A stretch of 10,254 nucleotides of DNA from the NCBI GenBank assembly GCA_026397035.1, contig JAPLVQ010000148.1, positions 1 through 10,254 on the forward strand. The letters run 5' to 3'. The notes beneath the pieces were generated by a model that worked only from the letters and a program-made list of their open reading frames with translations, had not been told where the DNA came from and searched no databases. This DNA is from Candidatus Iainarchaeum sp. (GTDB lineage Archaea; Iainarchaeota; Iainarchaeia; Iainarchaeales; JAAZKV01). The position numbers and the translations under genes are program-made. Within the stretch, counting starts at the first letter, position 1. Every line of letters begins with the position of its first letter. Shown here piece after piece: positions 5,343 through 10,254 of the stretch.

Positions 5343-6410
5343 TCACAAATTAACAAATCCAATTTTTTTTAGCACAATTTTCATTCTTTTTAATGTAGAA
5401 GACCTTTTTTCACCTTTCAAGTTAGATGAGTAAAATTCATACCTTCTTAAGATTTCTGCTCGTCCCGCCTCCCGACACACATTATTATGTATTATGCCTA
5501 TTTTTGCCATGTTAACCCCCATATCAGTTGGTGACTGGTATGAATGCATATAGTTCTCTTTAGGACATAATCGTTGAATACTCCTCTTTAATATGTAGAA
5601 GTTCTCAATATCCCTGTTGTAATTAACTGCTGTTATGTTATAAGCCCTTTTGTGATACGGATCAACCATGATTTTGTCTCCAATATCAGCTGTTGAGGCT
5701 TCATAAGCAATATTCACTTCATGATTTATTGGCAAGTTCCAAATTGGGAAGGTTTCAGACTTTGCGAATCCCGCGCTTACCCCTTTTTTCTCTTCGTGAT
5801 AAATTTGTGACAAACAAGTGAACATTTTCCCAGAATTTGCCCCTGCACCGCTGACAACCACAACTTTCTTTCCCATAGTTGGAATAAATCCTTGCGCACT
5901 AAACCCCCTCGGTCCAAAGATTTTCTTTAGGTTGTTAGGGTATTCGTGAATCGTTTTAGTAAAAAATAGTTTTTTGCCATGCCTCGCAAGTCTTTTTTTG
6001 AACTTGAGTACACTTTTTTGCCCGCTAAAGCGGGTTGCTACTATTCCAAGGACTTCAATCTTATTCTTTTCCAATTCATTTATTTCTTTTAGCGCGAGTT
6101 CATCAATAGACAGCCCAGTATTGCTCCATTTAGATCCACTATTCATTTCCTTTTCTAGCTCAATTGAGCTAATGCAATAAAGCAATCCTGCTTTCTTCCC
6201 GAGTCTCTTCAATAATCGAATCTTATTTTTGGGATTATACCCAGGAAGCACTCTTGAGGCGTGTCCATCAAAAGTAAGTCTCCCTCCAAGCTCCAAATAA
6301 AGCTTATCGAATTTAGCCACTCTATTTAGAATCGCTTTAGTTTGCGCTTTTAGGTATTTTTCATTATCAAACCCTTTCTTCTGGCTGTTTAACTGTTTCT
6401 CTTTAACCAA
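5343..6410 (-). CDS. DUF1846 family protein lacking the C-terminal domain, 355 aa
   Basis: The order of conserved blocks is that of DUF1846: GFDNEKYLKAQTKAILNRV, KFDKLYLELGGRL, HASRVLPGYNPKNKIRLL, then VVVVSGAGANSGKMFTCLSQ (residues 183-201, with a P-loop-like GAGANSGK), YHEEKKGVSAGFAKSETFP, IWNLPINHEVNIAYEASTAD, DPYHKRAYNITAVNYNRDIE and YQSPTDMGVNMAKIGI. Bacterial members, as I recall, are close to 500 residues; this one stops after the RRYEFY...KKIGF helix, so the C-terminal domain of about 140 residues is absent. The role of the family is not settled; nucleotide binding is inferred from the loop. The start is a TTG with GGGGG six bases upstream and the conserved sequence begins at residue 13. 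It follows the second HTH gene by 54 bases, a probable operon. Confidence 0.88.
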   Translation of the reverse strand: MVKEKQLNSQKKGFDNEKYLKAQTKAILNRVAKFDKLYLELGGRLTFDGHASRVLPGYNPKNKIRLLKRLGKKAGLLYCISSIELEKEMNSGSKWSNTGLSIDELALKEINELEKNKIEVLGIVATRFSGQKSVLKFKKRLARHGKKLFFTKTIHEYPNNLKKIFGPRGFSAQGFIPTMGKKVVVVSGAGANSGKMFTCLSQIYHEEKKGVSAGFAKSETFPIWNLPINHEVNIAYEASTADIGDKIMVDPYHKRAYNITAVNYNRDIENFYILKRSIQRLCPKENYMHSYQSPTDMGVNMAKIGIIHNNVCREAGRAEILRRYEFYSSNLKGEKRSSTLKRMKIVLKKIGFVNL

Positions 6411-6416
6411 AAATAT

Positions 6417-6421
6417 CCCCC
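6417..6421 (-). promoter_or_regulatory. Ribosome binding site supporting a TTG start for DUF1846
   Basis: GGGGG (followed by AT) on the minus strand lies six bases before TTG 6410-6408. An ATG at 6424-6426 is nearby but out of frame, and no in-frame ATG exists before the conserved GFDNEKYL block. Confidence 0.4.
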
Positions 6422-6440
6422 AACATAACTTGATTAGTCT

Positions 6441-6482
6441 TAAAACACCAAAACTACACTAAAACTATCCAAGTGTTTTAGT
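6441..6482 (-). promoter_or_regulatory. Mutually exclusive AT-rich hairpins at the HTH stop / DUF1846 leader
   Basis: TAAAACAC (6441-6448) can pair with GTGTTTTA (6473-6480), while ACTAAAAC (6458-6465) can pair with GTTTTAGT (6475-6482) with a nine-base loop. Both use the same arm, around the TAG of the HTH gene, so only one can form. This could be an intercistronic processing or attenuation element, or chance in AT-rich DNA. Confidence 0.25.
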
Positions 6483-7010
6483 TTTAGCTCCTTTTTCCAA
6501 CCTTGCCGCAAGTTTTCTTATTTTAAAATAAAGGGGTGTTTTGCCACTATCAAATTTCCCAATTTTATGCCCCTCATTAATTAGCATTAAACGAATCCTT
6601 CTTGCTTCTCTGGTAATAGTATTTCTATGAATCCCCCATGCTTGTGCAAGTTGAAGTGAAGGGATTTGAACATACTTTTCCCCTTTCTGAGCCAAAAGTA
6701 ATTTAGTTATTGTTCCCCAGTGCTGAACAATAGGGTCAGCTCTTTTTCGCTTAACTTCCCCAAGTTTTGGAAAAAGTTTAGGGTATTCTCTTTTCAAAGC
6801 ATAATAAGTTTTCCAGACTGTTTTTCTTGAAACACCATGCTTGGCAATAATCTCATTCACTGATTGCTTTCCAAGTACTTTTCCTCTTAACGCCAATTCA
6901 AAGAGATCTTTGTGATAAGGACTTCTTTCAAAAAAATGTGCCCCGCTTTGATTCTTACCCGCTTCAGAAGTAATCCTCCTAATTGAACACAAGTTTTGTT
7001 TCAAAAACAT
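6465..7010 (-). CDS. Double helix-turn-helix DNA-binding protein, 181 aa (paralogue of 3294-3815)
   Basis: Segments at residues 52-72 (VNEIIAKHGVSRKTVWKTYYA) and 118-140 (LQLAQAWGIHRNTITREARR) have HTH form. Between them is YPKLFPKLGEVKRKRADPIVQH, matching the paralogue. A basic C-terminal tail (KIRKLAARLEKGAKTKTLG) is absent from the paralogue. Gene order and the 54-base gap point to co-transcription with DUF1846, so it may regulate that operon. A TATA-like ATTTAAGTAAAT centred 26 bases before the ATG fits a leaderless mRNA. An AGGAGGA within the gene (6974-6980) encodes Arg-Arg and has no start codon after it. DNA binding is inferred from the HTH segments; family not named. Confidence 0.8.
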   Translation of the reverse strand: MFLKQNLCSIRRITSEAGKNQSGAHFFERSPYHKDLFELALRGKVLGKQSVNEIIAKHGVSRKTVWKTYYALKREYPKLFPKLGEVKRKRADPIVQHWGTITKLLLAQKGEKYVQIPSLQLAQAWGIHRNTITREARRIRLMLINEGHKIGKFDSGKTPLYFKIRKLAARLEKGAKTKTLG

Positions 7011-7029
7011 GCCTAATTAATTCATTTCA

Positions 7030-7041
7030 TTTACTTAAATC
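7030..7041 (-). promoter_or_regulatory. Candidate TATA box of the second double-HTH gene
   Basis: ATTTAAGTAAAT on the minus strand is centred about 26 bases from the ATG at 7010. A palindrome TTTCT-GA-AGAAA (7042-7053) abuts it upstream, in the BRE position, where a bound repressor would block TFB. Confidence 0.45.
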
Positions 7042-7067
7042 TTTCTGAAGAAACGGTCTTTCCTTAA

Positions 7068-7574
7068 CTAACTGCATTCTCCTCTCATATAAGCCCATTC
7101 TTCACAAATCTTTCCGCTTGATAGAGTACACATCCCTACCTGTCCCCCATTAGAGTCAGTCACTATATTTAAAGTACCCCCATGATTTTGGCAGTTCATT
7201 GAAGCAGGATTAGCTATGCCGCTACTTTGTGTATTGCCAAAAGTGCATTCTCCGTTATGCTCAACAGCTATTCCAGCGGCTTTTGCAGTACAAGCATTCC
7301 CATAAGTTATTTCATTAATCCCGCATACAGGGTTGTAATCCATTGTACACGCTACTAGTCTGTCATCGCAAGTTTCTTCCCAAATCCTTAAGCACTTTTG
7401 TTTCGCTTCGCACCAAGTATATCCTGCCGAGCCGATACAGCCATGCGAGTCCCTGTCCCCACCAACCAGTGCATTATTTCCATCACTTAAACCAGTTCCA
7501 TTATTCGAACCACCACCATTATTCAAATTATTTCCATTGTTCGATACATTCCCCCCGTTGCGGATTGAGTGCAT
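7068..7574 (-). CDS. Cysteine-rich Kazal plus DUF333 secreted protein, mature part of a split lipoprotein
   Basis: Residues 1-40 are an Asn/Gly/Ser linker. Residues 43-69 carry GCIGSAGYTWCEAKQKCLRIWEETC, a cysteine motif often found beside inhibitor domains. Residues 76-110 form a Kazal-like domain: CTMDYNPVCG, ITYGNACTAKAAGI, HNGEC. Residues 119-167 are DUF333: GIANPASMNCQNHGGTLNI, DSNGGQVGMCTL, GKICEEWAYMRGEC. Twelve cysteines suggest six disulfides outside the cell. Kazal domains inhibit serine proteases, so a protective inhibitor role is likely but inferred. The annotated ATG (7574) gives no signal peptide. Upstream in another frame lies a complete one with lipobox (7687-7523). One extra G in the G6 run at 7551-7556 would join them into about 206 residues. 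This ATG is therefore probably not the true start. Confidence 0.8.
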   Translation of the reverse strand: MHSIRNGGNVSNNGNNLNNGGGSNNGTGLSDGNNALVGGDRDSHGCIGSAGYTWCEAKQKCLRIWEETCDDRLVACTMDYNPVCGINEITYGNACTAKAAGIAVEHNGECTFGNTQSSGIANPASMNCQNHGGTLNIVTDSNGGQVGMCTLSSGKICEEWAYMRGECS

Positions 7575-7687
7575 CCAAAAAGCACTCCTAAAAAAACTGT
7601 AATTAAAACAAAAACTATTAGCCCTCGTTTCAAACCAATACTTCCCTTACCAGCTTCTTTCTTTAATTCGCAGCTATTCAAAAACAT
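7523..7687 (-). CDS. Frame-shifted lipoprotein signal peptide of the Kazal/DUF333 gene
   Basis: The 54-codon frame begins MFLNSCELKKEAGKGSIGLK, continues as hydrophobic RGLIVFVLITVFLGVLFG and reaches Cys39 (LFGC, a lipobox), then TQSATGG. After the G6 run it goes out of frame (MYRTMEII-stop), while the other frame picks up NVSNNGNNLNNGG, the usual low-complexity tether of a lipoprotein. The mature part would be anchored to the membrane by Cys39 and face outwards. AGGTGAT overlaps the ATG, which is too close; a TTG two codons on (7681-7679) has better spacing, so the start is uncertain. A TATA box lies at 7726-7733. Confidence 0.65.
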   Translation of the reverse strand: MFLNSCELKKEAGKGSIGLKRGLIVFVLITVFLGVLFGCTQSATGGMYRTMEII

Positions 7688-7725
7688 CACCTTTACTTCA
7701 ATAAAAAGTCTTTTGTTTAAAAAAC

Positions 7726-7733
7726 TTTATAAA
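7726..7733 (-). promoter_or_regulatory. Candidate TATA box of the Kazal/DUF333 lipoprotein gene
   Basis: TTTATAAA, inside a longer T/A run on the minus strand, lies about 42 bases before the ATG at 7687. It predicts a leader of about 16 bases carrying AGGTGAT (7686-7692). The remaining 7741-7861 gap shows only a weak CGAAT/ATTCG inverted repeat (about 7833-7850) after the stop of the large surface protein. Confidence 0.5.
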
Positions 7734-7861
7734 AAACTTCACAAGATTAAACACAAAACCAGTTAATAAGAGTTTGCAATTAAGAAGGAAAAAAAGAATA
7801 GCCCTATTCATTTTTTGGATTATCTACCATAACCCGAATTTATTTTATTCGAACCTAATTT

Positions 7862-10254
7862 CTATTTGAATATTGTGTAGTATATTTTCCATAAGATTTT
7901 TGCTGAACTGGAGTTTAGTCTGATTGTTTTGGTTGCGCTCGAGTAAGTGATGTCTTTTTCTATTTCTCCTAGGTGTTTGCCTAGGCTTGTTTGTTTGGAG
8001 TTGTATACTCTTGATTCGATTAGTCCTTCTTTGAAGTATTGTGTTTGGGTGTTTCTCATTTCGTCTATTAGGCGTTGTCGTTCTTCGTTTAGTTTGGTTG
8101 TTTTGGATTTTAAGCTTATCAAGTTAGATAACTCGTTTTGTGTATTAATTATTTTATCTACTGCTGTACCTAAACGGTTCTCATAATGCTTTAACGCAGT
8201 TTGGTATTCATCCATTCCAATTTTGTTATCAACAAAACAGGCTTTTTGTAGTTCTTTCATTAAACTTAGCAGCAGGTTTTCTTCGTAGCCTAGTTTTCCC
8301 ACGCGTCTTTTTAGTAAACTCCTTTTAATAAATAAAAATAACGAACTCAAGAAAACTAAAGCAATTATTATTCCAGCCCCTATTTGAGCACTATTTTGAA
8401 CAATAAAATAACCTGCATTAAATGCGCCTTTGGTTTCCAGACTCATTGTCAATAAAGCGTCTTTCAAAACGAGGTTTGCTTTGTCGTATTCTCCTCTTTC
8501 AAAAGCAAGTTTTGCAATTGTGAATAATCTCATTGTTTTAGGAGTATCAACTCCATTAGAAGCGCTCTTACTCATCCCTTCACTGATTGAATTCAAATCC
8601 TTCAAAACCTGAATTGCGATACCGCTAAGCGCTAGTATTGATTCAATGTTTGTTTTTGCTCCTTCATAATCTTCTCCATTCAATCGTATGTTTGCATCTA
8701 CCAGCAGCTTCTCTAGTGGTTCTACATTCACCCCGAGCGCTTTGAGTTCATTTATCTTGCCGGCACCGTTATTAACAATATCAATTGCTTCGCTAATATT
8801 CAAGTCATGAACAGCCAGCACAACTTTGTTTTCATAAGTGAAGCTAGTTTCTCTTTTGCCTTTGCCGCTTGCGAGAATTCCGTTTATAGTGAATACTAAG
8901 TCATGTTTTCCAATATCAAAATACTTTGGTGCAGCGACTTTTACAGTAAAACTTTTTTCTTGTCCAGGTCCTAAATCACCAATACTCGGGTTAACAATTT
9001 CCAGATATTTTGATAGTAATCCAGATACGCTTGCTGTTAGTCCTAGTAAATTTCTGTCGCTAAAAGGGTTTTTTACTCTTACAATAAATTCATCATCTTT
9101 TCCTCTAATTAGTTCAAATCGTTCGCTGGTTTTAAAGAATTCAGCTTCTTGTGCTGTACTAAAAATACTTCCTCCTCCTCCGCCAATTCCTGCTCCTCCC
9201 CCGGGTCCTGCTCCTGCTGCTCCTCCTTGCTCTTCAGGAGGATTAACAACAATCACACTTGTATCATTTACAGTAACCGCTAGCGTGGATGTTTGAGTTT
9301 TATTCACATCACCGCAGCATCCTGCGGTGAAAATGATGTTTTGTGCACCCGAAACTGCTGAATCTGAAACTGTTAGTCCGATTGAGTTAGAAATATAACT
9401 ATCTACATTTAAATTGCTATCCAAAATAGTTGATAAAACTCCGCTTGTTAGTGTCCAACCAGAAGGAATATTCCAGTCGAGCGTAATCGGTATTGTAGCG
9501 GTTTCGTTTCCTTTATTTGTTACTCTTACAGTATATAGTAATCCTGTGTCTCCCTTAGTTACGCTTGTATTAGAATCTACCCAATCAATTAACAAATATG
9601 ACCCTCCTGCGTAGGATACTACTCTTGCTAGAGTTGTGGTTTTTGCAGGGCTTGCTAGAGAATCAAGCGCATTCACATAAATCCCAAAATTGACATCACT
9701 TTGAACGGTCTTCGCATTAGCCTTTGTTCGAATTAAAATACTACTTCCTGTGTCAATGGAAAACCTATACCCAATGCTTGTCTCAGGTAATCCATTATAC
9801 GTGATTTGGTCCTTATTGTCCCAGTCACTTGAAATCATTAAATTCAATAACTCATCGCCCGTATTTGTTATACTTAAATCCCCCAAACTTGCCTGTTCAC
9901 CAAACAACACTACTCGTGTATCAAATGAGCTTGGTGTTGCACTCCAAGTCCAATCCCAATAAGAATAAACACTTACTGTATTTGTGTCGGAATTATGATC
10001 CAAAGTATCGCTTGAATATATTTTGTACTGCCATAAGGAATCAACTTCAGGAGTAGTGTTAAAATCCGCGTAATAATGAAATTTGTAATTTCCATAATTA
10101 GCATCATTCACCATTGCACTAGAACTCCAATCACTCCATGTGCTTGTATTAGGATTATATACTCGTGTAAACAAATTTATATCCTTAATTCCAATATACT
10201 CTGTAATATTTGCATCTACTCTAATATCAGTACCAGGATCAATCAAAGCGTTAG
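7862..10254 (-). CDS. Large surface protein: Ig-like domains, Gly-rich linker, one membrane span, cytoplasmic coiled coil (partial at 5' end)
   Basis: The frame is open to the right edge (NALIDPGTD...), so the N-terminus is outside the window; a TTG at 10246 is not the start. Residues are counted from that TTG. 1-330 are beta-rich with many N-x-S/T sites and a CARDB/NEW3-like segment (GLLYTVRVTNKGNETATIPI). About 339-362 is a Gly/Ala/Pro linker. About 370-455 is another such domain (ELIRGKDDEFIVRVKNP, LGPGQEKSFTVKVAAP). About 470-610 is helical. A membrane span lies at 622-639 (GAGIIIALVFLSSLFLFI), followed by KRSLLKRR, then a coiled coil (LNEERQRLIDEMRNTQTQYF). Topology is outside, span, inside. 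It is likely an envelope or S-layer-associated protein; exact function unknown. Confidence 0.78.
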   Translation of the reverse strand, partial: NALIDPGTDIRVDANITEYIGIKDINLFTRVYNPNTSTWSDWSSSAMVNDANYGNYKFHYYADFNTTPEVDSLWQYKIYSSDTLDHNSDTNTVSVYSYWDWTWSATPSSFDTRVVLFGEQASLGDLSITNTGDELLNLMISSDWDNKDQITYNGLPETSIGYRFSIDTGSSILIRTKANAKTVQSDVNFGIYVNALDSLASPAKTTTLARVVSYAGGSYLLIDWVDSNTSVTKGDTGLLYTVRVTNKGNETATIPITLDWNIPSGWTLTSGVLSTILDSNLNVDSYISNSIGLTVSDSAVSGAQNIIFTAGCCGDVNKTQTSTLAVTVNDTSVIVVNPPEEQGGAAGAGPGGGAGIGGGGGSIFSTAQEAEFFKTSERFELIRGKDDEFIVRVKNPFSDRNLLGLTASVSGLLSKYLEIVNPSIGDLGPGQEKSFTVKVAAPKYFDIGKHDLVFTINGILASGKGKRETSFTYENKVVLAVHDLNISEAIDIVNNGAGKINELKALGVNVEPLEKLLVDANIRLNGEDYEGAKTNIESILALSGIAIQVLKDLNSISEGMSKSASNGVDTPKTMRLFTIAKLAFERGEYDKANLVLKDALLTMSLETKGAFNAGYFIVQNSAQIGAGIIIALVFLSSLFLFIKRSLLKRRVGKLGYEENLLLSLMKELQKACFVDNKIGMDEYQTALKHYENRLGTAVDKIINTQNELSNLISLKSKTTKLNEERQRLIDEMRNTQTQYFKEGLIESRVYNSKQTSLGKHLGEIEKDITYSSATKTIRLNSSSAKILWKIYYTIFK

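Noticed and set aside
5168..5362. 64-aa minus-strand ORF after DUF1846
   Set aside because: It overlaps the DUF1846 end, has no clear promoter or ribosome site, and much of its sequence is a translation of the GC-rich patch; it is not the missing DUF1846 C-terminal domain.
6974..6980. Perfect AGGAGGA Shine-Dalgarno-like string on the minus strand
   Set aside because: It encodes Arg-Arg within the second double-HTH protein and is not followed by ATG, GTG or TTG at a usable distance.
8838..9296. 152-aa plus-strand ORF with a proline/alanine-rich run
   Set aside because: It is the antisense reading of the Gly-rich linker and flanking Ig-like domains; no promoter or ribosome site precedes it.
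10244..10246. TTG as the start of the large surface-protein gene
   Set aside because: The frame stays open to the window edge and the sequence at this point is already mid-domain, with no signal peptide, so the gene is partial.

Overview
The window reads as AT-rich archaeal DNA, most likely from a small-genome DPANN-type lineage (inference). Support: AT-rich TATA boxes about 24-29 bases upstream of several start codons, which predicts leaderless mRNAs; Shine-Dalgarno matches of the AGGTGA type elsewhere; short genes; and secreted, glycine/asparagine-rich, lipobox-bearing proteins. There is no rRNA, tRNA, CRISPR array or recognisable insertion sequence.

Layout. Positions 1-1699 (minus) hold the 5' part of a secreted protein built from 76-residue FG-GAP (integrin-alpha-like beta-propeller) repeats. 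A 157-bp near-identical tandem duplication breaks its frame near 460, and the repeats continue in another frame off the left edge. A divergent 45-codon ORF (1840-1977, plus) follows. It converges on a 182-aa membrane-associated unknown (2037-2585, minus). A TspO/MBR membrane protein (2637-3212, minus) and a double helix-turn-helix protein (3294-3815, minus) come next. From 4034 to 5094 there is a plus-strand run: a basic unknown with a likely frame break at an A6 run, a GIY-YIG nuclease-domain protein, and a small basic unknown. From 7010 down to 5343 (minus) a second double-HTH paralogue precedes a C-terminally short DUF1846 protein, probably as an operon. From 7687 to 7068 lies a Kazal/DUF333 cysteine-rich lipoprotein whose signal peptide is split from the mature part by a G6 run. 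From 7862 to the right edge is the C-terminal 797 codons of a large surface protein: Ig-like domains, glycine linker, one membrane span, cytoplasmic coiled coil.

Themes. Three of the largest products are exported (propeller protein, Kazal/DUF333 lipoprotein, Ig-like surface protein), so much of the window serves the cell surface. The two double-HTH proteins are about 40% identical and each has a small palindrome in its upstream region, suggesting related regulators. I see no clear new multi-gene system. The best leads are the three frame breaks (one from repeat duplication, two at homopolymers each one base short), the paired HTH paralogues, and a GC-rich non-coding patch at 5226-5282.
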